A stretch of DNA of 64,000 nt, taken from the NCBI GenBank assembly GCA_963556145.1, contig OY744464.1, positions 1 to 64,000 of the forward strand, written 5' to 3'. This document shows, one piece after another, positions 13,230-24,196 of the stretch. The notes beneath the pieces were generated by a model. The model ran no database searches. It was not told the DNA's origin and saw only the letters and a list, made by a program, of their open reading frames with translations. Both the position numbers and the translations under genes were made by a program. The first letter of the stretch is position 1; the number at the start of each line of letters is the position of its first letter. Source of the stretch: Hygrocybe punicea (lineage: Eukaryota; Basidiomycota; Agaricomycetes; Agaricales; Hygrophoraceae).

Positions 13230-14838
13230 ATGTTCTTGAAATGGCCCAAACTCGACGACGACCTCATGGATATCGAGCTAGCGATGAGATATCGAGAATA
13301 CGATGGCGAAATAGATACCTGTGTGGAGAAGGGAGTCAGGTTTAGCTTCTATTCCACCCGCACATGGGATACGATCGTGCAGGAACCCGTAGACGATGGT
13401 TTTAGGATGATCCCAGTTCACTACAAGCCTCACTGGAACCAGCTGAATTATAGCTTGGTTTATCACAGCGAATGCTACGCTTGGTTGCAACGGTGGATGC
13501 AAGGAAAATCCGGGCGCCATGAGGAGTTACGCGCAGCTTTGGCCTATAGGTCGAAGTTCATACGTTACTTGGCTTGGTCAAGGGATAAGATTTGGGCCGT
13601 CGTACACCAAATGGAGGAGGCCGAGTTTTCTCCCTCAACTCGGATTCCCATTTTCGACGAATGGATAATTAAGGACCATTTCGAATTACACGACGCTTCC
13701 AAAGAAGACTTGGCCAAAGCAGTAAAAAAGGGCTATTTCCGGTTGGACCCCTTCATTGATTCAGATTCATTTGGTAAGTGGTATACTTCTTGTTAACTTA
13801 GTTACTTAGATCCGTTATGTTTTATAGTTGGGACCTCGCCTACTTTCCCCGAAACCGTTTGCCCTTCTGATATGGGTGACCTCAGACATGGAATTACGCA
13901 TTTCGACCTGCCGAAATTTATGGAGGATACCTTACGCGAAGCGGGAATCATTGACACCGATGAAAAAATGCCAGGCCAGGTCAAGAAGAGGAAGAAAAAG
14001 ACGGTGGCGACGAAGAAGAAGAAGACGAAGGGTCTCGAAGCTGCTGTTGAAAAAGCGCCAGGCAAGGTCAATGAGACGAAGAAAGAGACGGTGATAGAGA
14101 AGGAGTTAGAGAAGGTCGTTGAGAGGGAGGTCGACGAAGTGGAGATAGAGAAGGAGAAGGCGAAGGTCGTTGAGAGGGAGGTCGACGAAGAGAGGGTGTT
14201 CGACGAAGAGGAGATAGAGAAGGAGAAGGCGAAGGTCGTTGAGAGGGAGGTCGACGAAGAGAGGGTGTTCGACGAAGAGGAGATAGAGAAGGAGAAGGAG
14301 AAGGTCATTGAGAGGGAGGTCGACGAAGAGAGTGAGAAGGAGGTCGCACAGGTGATCGACAAGGACAACCAGGGGTTCGACGACGTGAGCGACAAGGCGA
14401 TCAACGACGTGAGCGACAAGGAGCGCGAGAAAACGAACGAGAACGAGCAGACGAGTAAAGATAAGAAGGTGTTGTCAGGTCTTGAGCTGGACCCAGGTTC
14501 AGAGAGCGATTTCCCTGACAAGGATGCCAACCTTTCGAACACGGCCCCCATCAACATGTTGAAGAGAAAGAAGTCGTCTAACCACGATGTGTCCGCCAAG
14601 CCAAAAAAAAGCAGAACGAAACCCAGTGGAACCCATAGCTCGCCGACTCTCCAATCTGGAGCTAATTTAAACAGCGTAGGAGGGAGTTCCGCGCCAGTGG
14701 ACGTGCCAGGCCCAAGCGAGACCCAAGTTGAGGGTGAGTCTGCAGTGGTTTTGACTACTATGTGCCGACTCATCGACTCTATCAGACATGGAACAACTAA
14801 TGATGGACGCTTGGCTTACATTGGATCCCCGCCGCTAA
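13230..14838 (+). CDS. Basic coiled-coil protein of unknown family; paralogue of the 23082 gene
   Basis: The start is ATG at 13230. Exon 1 (to 13772) encodes a tryptophan-rich globular part containing the FDEWIIKD segment. A GT-AG intron follows (13773-13825). Exon 2 opens with a short conserved-looking block (HFDLPKFM) and then a long lysine/glutamate region with several basic runs, probably nuclear and helical. This region contains three 23-residue repeats encoded by a 69-bp tandem repeat. A last small exon probably follows an intron at about 14736-14787, giving a stop at 14836-14838; without it the frame would run to 14900. The gene at 23082 shares the LKWP opening, FDEWI-V-KD, LDPF and the intron position and phase. 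No known function recognised. Confidence 0.6.
14142..14340 (+). repeat. 69-bp in-frame tandem repeat inside the coiled gene
   Basis: Starts at about 14142, 14211 and 14280 show a 69-bp period, exactly 23 codons, so copy-number change keeps the frame. Units encode alternating E/K/V/R residues suited to an extended helix. The third copy is partly diverged. Confidence 0.85.
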
Positions 14839-14983
14839 ATTCTTTGGCCCTGCTGTGCGTTTGCCTTGCCGTACAATATCACCATGTTGTCTTTGCTTAG
14901 TTTTAATGACACTTGCCTCTCCATTTCACATGTATTGAATTGGACGACCCGACAAAACTTTGCCTGATCAGGGAAGAACCCTA

Positions 14984-15464
14984 AGTCACGTGGTCGTTGG
15001 CTATTAAATCAGAAATTTAGCCGACATTTTCTTCTTTCTAACCACCATTCCCCACCATCAGACGACCTCTACCTTTCGGTAGAGGACCAACAAACTCGAA
15101 AAGGTTTGTCGTCGTCGTGGGCCCCTCTCCCCATTGCCTCGCAATGGGATACAGAATCGGAAAGTTCTGTGAGAGGGGATTACTTGGTTGGTCCCATCTT
15201 CGGACGACCTCTACCTTCGGTAGAGGACAAACAAACTCGGAAAGGTTTGTCGTCGTCGTGGGCCCCCTCTCCCCATTGCCTCGCAATGGGATACAGAATC
15301 GGAAAGTTCTGTGAGAGGGGATTACTTGGTTGGTCCCATCTTCGGACGACCTCTACCTTCGGTAGAGGACAAACAAACTCGGAAAGGTTTGTCGTCGTCG
15401 TGGGCCCCTCTCCCCATTGCCTCGCAATGGGCTGCAGAATCGGAAAGTTCTGTGAGAGGGGGGG
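14984..15464. repeat. 142-bp hairpin-rich tandem repeat, copy 2 (3 units)
   Basis: It repeats the leader and unit of 11965-12592, with units starting at 15061, 15203 and 15345. Unit sequence, stems and both TCGGAAAG loops are kept; the last unit has GGGCTGCAGAAT in place of GGGATACAGAAT. The two copies are in the same orientation and bracket the gene at 13230-14838. I could not define a target-site duplication, so whether it moves as an element is open. Confidence 0.9.
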
Positions 15465-16106
15465 TTACCTGGGTTTGTTCCTAGCACAGCTACTTTAGTT
15501 GAGGTGGAGGGTTTCCTCTATATCCGAAACGTGAACCTTTCCCGAAGGATGTTTTGGCCATGTTGTACATGAAGGTAAAGTTATTGCTATTGCTATCCTG
15601 TTATTGGCGATGTTACACCACCCAACTTCTTCCATTGAGTACTGGATTGAATCAAACGATACCGCTAAGTTGCAAAAATTGAACAAGACGCAACGTTGAT
15701 TGTAAACGGCCTCGGTGTGACGAAGTATACAGCCTCCTGAGAATAATAACGGTGAGCTCGAAGGCTAACCATAGGAGCGAGTTTGGTCACTGAAGCTGTG
15801 TGCTAAGCACATATGTGGTATGGTGCCTGTCGAATATAGCTCCGGCTCCCTAACCACCGTGGTCGTGCTCGATCTTCCTGCATTCTGAGGTCATTGCGTT
15901 CACCTTCCTTGCAGCCTAATTATCGCAACAACACTAAGCTTCCCAGTTGCATTGCAATTTGAACCACGGTTTTATTTCACACTTTTAACCCATCTTTCAT
16001 CCTGGGAGCCATCTCCCTCAGCTTAGCTCGCTGTGTATGCACAGTCCAAAACTTATATATTACAACTTCTGAAAACATATAACACATAAAAATCAAACGG
16101 CTATGG
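15465..16106. other. Intergenic, no gene seen
   Basis: About 640 bp without a supportable coding frame on either strand. The right part is presumably the 3' flank of the minus-strand gene ending at 16107. Confidence 0.45.
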
Positions 16107-17889
16107 CTAGTCATCGAGGTCCATCTCATCGGCATCAGACTCGTGCTTGTTTTGTGCAGAATGTTTCGTCTTTTCCTGGCTTTTCAACCTCAGGCGCTCC
16201 TTTTCTTTCGCCTTGTATTCATCACGGATTCGGTCGACATGATGAAATATTAGTTGTTGCGAGGGTGTGAGAGGATACGGCGCAAAGAATGCCCTGGGCC
16301 AAGCTGGGCCCACTGGTGAGACGAAATCGATGTGCTTCGCCCGAAGCCATCCAGACTGCCACCCACAGGTATTGCACACCACCCGTGCGGCACTGTCCGC
16401 ATCCTTGGTCTGCACAATGACGTCCCTGGGCCGGGGTTGGCAGGACTTCGCACACCAATTGAAATTCAAACCGAACGCACGCAAACCGGGAACAGTCACG
16501 CCGAGGGAAAATGATCCACTGTCCCTGCTGATCACCGCGATGGACGTGTGTTTGAGGCATGTGATGTCGCCAGCGAACGATCGACTAACTGCGGCTTTGA
16601 TGTCGCGGGTCTGGTCGACCATCAGTTCTTGGATGAAGCGCATCACCGGTTGGGTTACAAAAGAAGGGATGGTGCTTGCACCACAGAAACCCAATATCAC
16701 GTCAAAGACACCTCTAGAAGAGTTTCAAGACGGTTAGTTAACAGCATCTAAGATAAACTAACTCCTACCTTTCTACAAGTCTCTGAACAACGCTCAAGTG
16801 CCCCGGGACAGTCATGGCGGGCCCGCATGTCAACAAAACCAATGCCTTGAAGCACGTCTGGTTCGATGTGAGGATTTTGAGTAATTCTGGACCCAAATAT
16901 TCCGTCACAATCTGGTGATTAGTTAGTAGTGATAACAGAAAGCGTTAGAAGCCGTCACACTTCGTCAACAGCACACATGGTGCCAGTGCCTCCAACTGCG
17001 TGCTGAAGGTTCCCAGTTGCGGCCTCCGAGTGGGTATCGATCACGAGAAGAAAGTTGTTCGGACCCTGACAGGCGGTCAGGAAGTTCGTAACGGGTGGTG
17101 ATGTTTTTTTCGGGTTCGCGGCCTTGGCCTTCATGGTCAACTTCGTGACATGACACTGGTATACCGGTAAAAAGACTTGGCTAAGTTAAGCGGTTGGACA
17201 GTTACTTACATTATATGGCGAGTTTTGGAACTCTTCCTGCAGCATGAGCTCCAGGATGTGCTGAAACGAAGGTATCGGGCTGATATTGCAAAGTGTCATG
17301 GTGACGGCTGCCAGCGGAACGAGACGCTTGTGGTAACAGTTGCTTGAGAATCCGACTACAAAGTACTATAGATAGGTTGATTTGTGAGCCACGCGAGGTG
17401 AAGTCTACCTAATACTCACATCCATTTTATTCCTCCTGACAGTTAAACACGACGGGCAGATAAAAGCCTTCTTCTCGTTCACCGTGGAACCCAGGATGCA
17501 ACCAGTTTGCTGGTTTCCTTTCGATACGCACACACCGTCTCCACAGACGGTGCAGTATTTCAGCTGTCCGTAGTCGCGGCACATGCTGCAGTACTGATGC
17601 TGGTCATAATAGATCGATGTCAGTTGACGTAACGCCTAGCCTTGGTAACCCGTACCTCGTGTGGACCGTACCGAGGTCCTTCAATTAGAAGTTGCGGCTC
17701 ACTCGCAACTTCCTCTACAACTTGAGTAGTCGAGGGGCCATCATCAGCTGGGATCACTGGACCGACCGTTCCTACAGCACTTAGACCGTGGAGTTTACTC
17801 AAAGCAGTCAGCTTAACCTGGAGGGCGTTGAGCTGGGCTTTGGAGCTGCCTCCTTTGGACTTCTTCGCGTTTTGTTGAGTCCTTGCCAT
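16107..17889 (-). CDS. PHD-like zinc finger, caspase/CHAT-like core and C-terminal zinc ribbon
   Basis: ATG at 17889 is the start chosen; an in-frame extension to 18024 is low complexity. At least five exons read through. The N-terminus is basic. Next comes a cysteine cluster (about 17431-17595) with CSMC, CTVCGDGVC and FICPSC spacing, like a PHD or related finger. The middle has a hydrophobic strand ending in DTHSEAATG and, about 60 residues on, LLTCGPAM. A His then a Cys after hydrophobic strands is the arrangement of caspase-like and CHAT peptidases, but this is inference. The C-terminus has C-x3-C and CNTC, likely a zinc ribbon, then an acidic tail. I recognise the type as common in agaricomycetes but cannot name it. 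The frame is intact. Confidence 0.55.
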
Positions 17890-18142
17890 CGAAGTAATAG
17901 GTTGAGACGTCTGAGTGCGAAATCTCTGAGTACGAAATCTCTGAGTGCGAAATCTCCGATAATGGTTAGTATTAGTAAGCGCTAGGTTCGAAGGGACACA
18001 GCAGTTTTTGCAGAGTTGAGCCAAATAAACCAGCTAAATTGATGGCGAGGGTGTTATCTGTACAAGACGGCACTACACTATGTAATTGGAGTAAGACATG
18101 TATTGAGGTGGATATTAATGTTGCTTGGATGAAAACTCCCTT

Positions 18143-19584
18143 CTACTCTCCCTTTTGCCTGCGTGCAAACCCCTGGCTGAGCATGGGTTGGTAGTGGCTG
18201 ATATGTGGGTATGTGGGCCGGTGAGTATCGTATCGCTCGTGGACATCATCCCTCATGAAGTATGCCACGCAAATTCTCTCCCCCCTCGTCCACCTTTGGA
18301 CCCTGTGAGACAGAAGTCTTCCAGCAATCAGAACCACCGTTCCTGGATCGTATTTAAGCCTAAGCCCAACATCTGGGACATCCAAGAAGGCACCACTATG
18401 TGTTCCGGCAGATACCAGGGCGTCAAAACATGTGGGCCCTCCACCAGGATCTCGGTGTCGTTTGGTTTCCCGATTGACAATGACGGCCATTGCGGAGTAT
18501 GAGGATGTCCAATGTGAAATATGAGGGTGTTTCGCCTGATCCTGGATTCGGTTCATCGCCTGCATGCCTGCACGTCGCAATTGAGGTGTCGTGACGGCCA
18601 ATATGGCTTCTAGCAGTTGGTTAAGAGACTTCATCTTTTGCAAGAATGGTAAAACGGTAGGGTCGATGATGGTTAGGGACGGGTTGCTCTGGTGTTGGAG
18701 GGTCTGCATGAAAAATGCTTCGTTTTAGCCCTTAGTAAGCTCGTAACCTTGGTGTTGACTTTACTGAGTGTGCTTGAGCAAACCACTCGGGTGACATATC
18801 CACCACCCCTGTTTGGAATTCAGCGTTGACGAGAGGCGGGTGAAACGCTGAGGTCCTCCAGGCAATTTTGGCAGTGTGGCCTTGTTGTTGTTGCCGTGAT
18901 AATTTGGCCTGGATGTTTGCCATGGCTTTGGTTAATAGTGGTGAGAGAATCTTAATGGCTTCATGGATCTCGGTCTGTGCTGTGGTCAGAGCGGCCTGAG
19001 CACGTTGGTTGAACTCACCTTGAGTTGATCACCCAAAATGTCTGGCAGATACCAGAGGAGAATCCGACCGTATTTGTCCGTGAGGACAGCAGGCGAGTCT
19101 ACTTCACCCAACGCTTCTTGTTGATAGAAAGCATTCAGATTTCGGTCCATCGACATCTCATCCCCAGCTTCATTGACTACACCCATCTTGACTTTATCCG
19201 CCCACCTGTCAACATCAAACTGGATGCTAACTAACCGCCCACATGAATGTTATTAATAAGCACACGCCTGGTTGTTGGCCACTCACTGTTGTTGAGCAGG
19301 GCCTGTGCAACAATATTGGTGACCTTGTTGTATTGTTGTTCTGTATTCATTGCGTTGGGCAATCTGAGTGACTGGTGGACTAGTTTCTGTCTGGGGTGGA
19401 ATTCAAAGCCTAAGCATGTCTGTAGGGTTTTTTAGATGAGGTTAGTTGTATACCTCAACCTGATCCTCTCCACATCAGAGGATTTAGGTGGTGTCACGCC
19501 TGGTTGGTCATAAAAGCTTGTGGCATCCGACAACACCTGTGACAGCATGGCGGTCATAAGCGTCTCTGTGGGATCTGTGGCCAT
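18143..19584 (-). CDS. TET/JBP-type 2-oxoglutarate/Fe(II) DNA dioxygenase
   Basis: ATG at 19584 with several short introns. The segment with KYGRILLWYLPDIL (about 19186-19016) is typical of fungal TET/JBP proteins. The last exon (about 18703-18143) has the double-stranded beta-helix core: HRDP gives the H-x-D iron ligands, PGTVV leads into LLSHRVQRW with the distal His, and GERICVAYF supplies the Arg for 2-oxoglutarate. In known family members these enzymes oxidise 5-methylcytosine or thymine. In basidiomycetes the family is expanded and linked to transposons (Iyer and colleagues, 2014). No break is seen. A hAT-like element lies 63 bp before the start, and a fragment of the 5' region is duplicated at 21027-21100. 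Confidence 0.82.
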
Positions 19585-19638
19585 GATGAGGGTAAAAGAT
19601 AAGGTTACAAGTATTATGTAACCTTGGATTTAGCCTCC

Positions 19639-20672
19639 GACGAGCTAGGACCCATGAATATAAGTGGCAATGCCTCCGCGGAATCCGGACCAAAATCGTG
19701 AAAAAAGGTACCCTATGCCTGATTTTTTCCGGACCAAAAGTCCCAAATTCTGAAAAATGCCACATTATTTATCCGGCCAAATTTTCGTAAGAGTGTCAAG
19801 GTCTCATCCATTTCCTAAGCCAAATTTTCGTAAGAGGTCTCATCCATTTCCGGACCAGTTTTGCATCCCATGTGATTTTCTGGCACAACTCCGCCTGTCT
19901 TTCTTTCATGTCAAGTCAGAAATGTCGATCTAAGTAGGGAGTGCAATGCTACCAGTTTACATGTTGAAAGTTACCCCAGTCCCTCTAACGAGCTCTCTAA
20001 CGTTGCTAGCATCTATTGTGAGATGGACACAATCCACGACGACTTGGCTGCAGACCTATGGCAGAGCTCTGACTGGATCTGTAACAATAAGAAGTACCCC
20101 ACCAACAACACTCCCTCTTTCATTCTGGCAGCATGCGCTGAAGTCCTGGAAATACCTACGTCACACACAGGACTCATTCCATATCCAAGACTCTCTGTCA
20201 CCGAGTTATTAAAATTGATTATTCCCAGCCAATCCTCTGCATAGATACGGCTGTTACCTGGATCTCACAGTCTGCAGCTCTGAGTACTGATCAGCGCCAC
20301 CTCGAGCTTGATGATTCTTTCTCAATTTTCACAAGATACAAGAAATACATACCACAGCTCCTAGCAGCCGTCAAGCATCTTCAAGTCTTGCGTAGAAATC
20401 CAAGGTCTAGGAAGGGGGAATTGACTGAAAAAGAAGCGGACATGGAGGTACTATCCAGCGACGAACTAGCTTAGAGTATGTGCCTACGCAGCAATCCGGA
20501 CTTTTTTTATATTTTGGAAGGCCTCCGCCAGAGTCCGGCCCCAAATCTGAAAATTGGTCGCATGCCTGAGTTTATCCGGACCTTTTCGAGCAAATTTGAA
20601 TTTTTTTTGCCGGACCTAAAGGGGGTCTGCTGCGGAGGCATTGTGACTTATATTCATGGGTCCTGACGAGCT
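19639..20672. mobile_element. hAT-like non-autonomous TIR element with 8-bp target duplication
   Basis: The element spans 19647-20664 (1,018 bp). Its inverted ends begin AGGACCCATGAATATAAGT and continue with mismatches for about 45 bp (GCAATGCCTCCGC shared). GACGAGCT flanks it directly on both sides (19639-19646 and 20665-20672), an exact 8-bp duplication as made by hAT-superfamily transposases. The inside holds coding-looking stretches (about 20021-20227 and 20242-20474, +), but no transposase motifs, so it is probably non-autonomous. More TCCGGAC-type subterminal repeats lie just inside both ends. It sits immediately upstream of the TET/JBP-type gene. Confidence 0.85.
20021..20474 (+). CDS. 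Possible short spliced gene inside the hAT-like element
   Basis: Two open stretches could join across a short intron near 20215-20245. The first (from the ATG at 20023) has balanced, non-repetitive composition. The second ends in an acidic tail at TAG 20472-20474. I recognise no domain. It may be a remnant of the element's own gene or cargo. Low certainty. Confidence 0.25.
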
Positions 20673-20837
20673 CCCTTCTAAAACCTAACCCCCACTGATC
20701 TTCACCTTCACCTGACTGAAACTATCATAGTGTGCTCCCAAAACAATGTCCAGCCAGATTAGTGGTGCTTTAGGGGCAGGGAAGCATATCAGGAGAGCCA
20801 TGGCATGGTTGGGGAATGTATGGAAGTCTTAGCCTCC

Positions 20838-21017
20838 GTTTGTATTTTACATCCAGCTCATATATCACTGGAATGGTAGATATCTGACGTCTGATCGGTG
20901 CGATGGACATTATTATGATATTACAACAAATTGCAAGAGAGTTGAATATGGTTAATCCCACCAGACCAATCCAGACCATAAAGTTTAGGATTCTAACTGG
21001 GTTACCACAAGTGCATT
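20838..21017. repeat. Dispersed direct repeat, left copy
   Basis: About 180 bp that recur, diverged, at 22869-23060. Shared landmarks are TTTGTATTTTACA, ACTGGAATGGTAG, ACATTATTATGATATT and AAGTTTAGGATTCTAACTGGG. The two copies are in the same orientation and bracket the gene at 21387-22793, consistent with a segmental duplication or degraded terminal repeats. Confidence 0.65.
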
Positions 21018-21026
21018 TAAAAGCTA

Positions 21027-21100
21027 GTGCCGTCCAACAACACCTGTGACAGCATGGCGGTCATGAGCGTCTTATGATAAGGGTTATAAGTATTATGTAA
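21027..21100 (-). pseudogene. Fragment duplicated from the 5' end of the TET/JBP-type gene
   Basis: Matches 19528-19625, including the segment that encodes the first exon around ATG 19584 (shared ACAACACCTGTGACAGCATG), then drifts with deletions. It lacks the rest of the gene and cannot code for it. Confidence 0.6.
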
Positions 21101-21386
21101 ACTGAATCTAAGCAAAAATTTAATAGATTCCTTGTGTTGGTCACTATCGCTGAATTGAACTTACTTAAATATGCCTCCAGTGGCCCAGGCCCAGCCCTTA
21201 TCGACTAACTGTCATGCCATCAAGTTCTAATCTAACACCACAAAGCATTGACACGGCAGTGAGCTCACGCAGTCGACCTGCCAGTCGGTCAGCCAACACA
21301 TCGAGTCTCACCGAAGCTGCAGATTCAACTCACCAACTTCCAGAATAGCGAAAAGTCGCAGTATTTACGACACATGGTGTGTTGCC

Positions 21387-22793
21387 ATGATGGTGGAAGA
21401 GCAACCAAGCGCCATGGATGTGACTGAGGTTGGCGATGCAAGATTACGCTCTGCCTTGCAAGCCATGGGGTCAAGGCGGCCAGAGCTAACCAAGTGGGCT
21501 GTACGTCCAAGTTCCATTACATTCAACGGGTCAAAGGAATATAGCCACCTTGATTTTTCAGGCGAGGCGTTTTCATAATGATGTAAATTCCGTGCGGCAT
21601 GGCTGGCTAGAGGACCCAGAGCTCACGCAAGTGTCACTCGTGAATGTTGGCCGTGAGTGTGTCAACTTTGGATCCTGTTGGGAGTCCTTGGTCAGGGGTT
21701 GGACTGCTGCCAAAGCTATGTCGGATACTGAAAGTGAACCAACCTGGAGGGCTGAGGTGTGGCAGATGGTGTTCATGGCAGCCAACATGTCTGATCGCAA
21801 ATCGGCTGATTGGGTCAATGAGTGAGTGATGCTAGCAGGTGAACTCACCCGGATCGTGACCGTCATGACAGCACTGAACAAATGAAGCTCCCAAACGGTG
21901 TTTTCGGCCTAGGAACCGAGAATTTCCCCCCGTCACTTCGAGGTGCTTACCAACAGCCTGACTTTGTGTTTCGAGAAAATCTGTCAACACAAGACCCTGC
22001 AGAGAAAGAACTACTATCACGTCCAGAGGCGACAGTGGGCACACAAAGGGCCTTCTTTGCAGTTCTATTGGCAGAGGGCAAACCGGCACAGGGTAAATGG
22101 GTTGGATTTGCTAAGCGGCAGGGAAGCATGGGTGCAGCTGCCTGCTGCTATCATCTTATATCTTTGGGTTCAAGCAATCCTTGGGTTGTGTTCGCCGGTA
22201 TGAATGGTAGCAAGGTGAGATGGTATGCCATGAATGGGACCGATGTTGGTGGGGGGAATTGGAAGTTGACATATCGACTATTGGAAAATATGGACCTCGA
22301 CTTGAGGAGGTTTGGGGATTGCCTGTCTGTGTTCGCTCTGGGTGAAGCCATGAGGGTTAGCGGGGATGACGCCCTAGACAACTTCAAAGACAGATTGAAG
22401 TCTGCCCTTGCTAGAGAATCTGGGATCGCTCGATGGTGGTTAGATGACCCAAGGAGTACTGGGTTATCTGGGAGTCAATCGCATGGGGGCAGCGCAGCAG
22501 GTGCCGGCCAAGGGGAACAATCCAAAAAACGGAGAAGGCAAGACCCAGACACAACGTCCCAGACCACGACCACGTCATCCCAAAGTAGCACGCACACACA
22601 AACTGGCTCTCAAGGCTTAGCATCTGGCAAGCGCCAGGCTATATTGGAGTGGCTAGGCTCTGGGACGGACATGGGAGAGACGGTTAGAACCGGTGTTACT
22701 GCCGAACCCAAGCTTGCAGCACCTGAGTCACTGCCTAAGGGCCGATGGGGCAGCGGGTTCAAATGGCTGCATTCTATACTGCGACGGTTTTAA
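21387..22793 (+). CDS. Uncharacterised spliced gene, Ser/Gln/Thr-rich tail
   Basis: ATG at 21387. Three coding blocks in different frames (21387 to about 21530, about 21562-21810, about 21882-22793) can be joined by short GT-AG introns ending at about 21561 and 21880. The first two blocks are mixed globular sequence. The last has a compact, glycine- and tryptophan-containing region followed by a hydrophilic tail with KKRRR (possible nuclear signal) and a Q/T/S-rich run. No domain recognised. It lies between the two copies of a dispersed direct repeat. Base composition and lack of stops in the long last exon support coding. Confidence 0.5.
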
Positions 22794-22868
22794 AAATACT
22801 ATAACCCTTCTCAAACCCATACAACAACTTCCAGTTGTTGTATGACCTTTATATGTTGACTTCTTGTC

Positions 22869-23060
22869 TGTTTGTATTTTACACACTGGAATGGTAGTTG
22901 TTATATGACATCTCATCCATGTGATGAACATTATTATGATATTGTATTATACTTCATTGTCATGCTGTTACTTTTGCAAGAGTTGAATGTGGATGATCCC
23001 ACCAGACCTAACCAGAACTTAAAGTTTAGGATTCTAACTGGGAAACCGAAGGTGCATTCA
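22869..23060. repeat. Dispersed direct repeat, right copy
   Basis: Second copy of the 20838-21017 repeat, with small insertions and deletions. It ends just before the ATG of the gene at 23082. Confidence 0.65.
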
Positions 23061-23081
23061 CAATCTTGAACTTTGCGTCAC

Positions 23082-24196
23082 ATGACAAATACCCCTCTTA
23101 TGCGCTCTCACCAACAATTCCTTCTGAAATGGCCTCGGTCAGTGCCTAGAAAGGCTGAATGTGATGCTGCCCTCAGGTTCCGCGAGGGCAATGGCATTCT
23201 CAAACCAACATCTGCTTCTAACTCTATCCCAATTTATGTCACCACCGCTTGGGATACTGAAACCGGTAGAATGTCGGACAAGTCATCCACTGCGCTTCCT
23301 GGACATTACCGGCGTTTCTGGGATCAGCTAAACTTTATTATCATTTATTATCAAGAGGCTTATAGGTGGCTCAGCCAATGGCTTGAAGACAAATCCCGAG
23401 GTTATCAGCTGTTACGCAAGGCAGTAGAAACTCACGTCAAATGGATCGTCTATTCTACCAAAGTTCAAGACTTAGTCAAACAGGTACTAAAGGACGAGGC
23501 AGTGACAACTTGGACTGGTGAAACACGTATACCTATTTTTGATGAGTGGATTGTAAAGGACCAGTGGGATTTGCATCGCGCCACTAAAAAGGCACTGGTG
23601 TCTTCAACAAGCTTGAATCATTTCAAGTTGGATCCATTCAAGGATGGAAAAGAATTTGGCAAGTGACGTTTGACTTGTCAAAATAATTCCTAACCAATGT
23701 GGCAGATTATAAGAACGTATTTCCGGAGATGTTGGCTCCCTCCAACCCAGCTGAGAACTTTAACTGCGCACGATTGGGCATTCAGCACTTTGACTTCGAT
23801 AAATATATGATGGGCCTATTAACAGATATCGGGATTATACCCAAGGGGTTAGGAGGACCATCTAAATCTACGGTTGAAACCCATCATGAAATGATTGGTC
23901 AAGATGTTCTCTGTGATGCTGGCTCACTTGTGGTTAAAGAGAATCTCTCGTCCCTGGTATGCTATAAACCATTACATTTAGGTGTTTTCCATGAATGATT
24001 TTGCTCAGGCCCTGTTAGAGTCAGCTTGTCCTGATTTAGGCTTCAGAGGTGACGGTGAAGGCTTAAACAGCCAGGTCAAATTGGTCTCATCTTATCTTCC
24101 TCACCATCCTAACTCGATTTCAACCAGGGGTCCACCTTACACCAACAAGTCAATCATAATGGCAATCAGCCTAACCAAAACATTTCTCAGTCACCG
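23082..24196 (+). CDS. Paralogue of the 13230 gene, 5' part
   Basis: ATG at 23082. The first exon aligns with the 13230 gene (LKWPRS, IPIFDEWIVKDQW, FKLDPFKDG). It ends with GAATTTG and a GC-type donor (GCAAGT) at about 23659; the acceptor is at about 23704, giving a GC-AG intron in the same place and phase as the GT-AG intron of the paralogue. Exon 2 keeps the HFDFDKYM block, and a further exon follows a GT-AG intron at about 23959-24009. After about 24196 the frame becomes hard to follow. The exons at 25509-26066 may be its 3' end. Function unknown. Confidence 0.5.

Noticed and set aside
11965..15464. Hammerhead ribozyme in the 142-bp repeat
   Set aside because: Three-way-junction-like folding and GAAA in the loops suggested it, but the CUGANGA core is not present next to the stems (CGGACGA instead) and the GAAA sits in hairpin loops.
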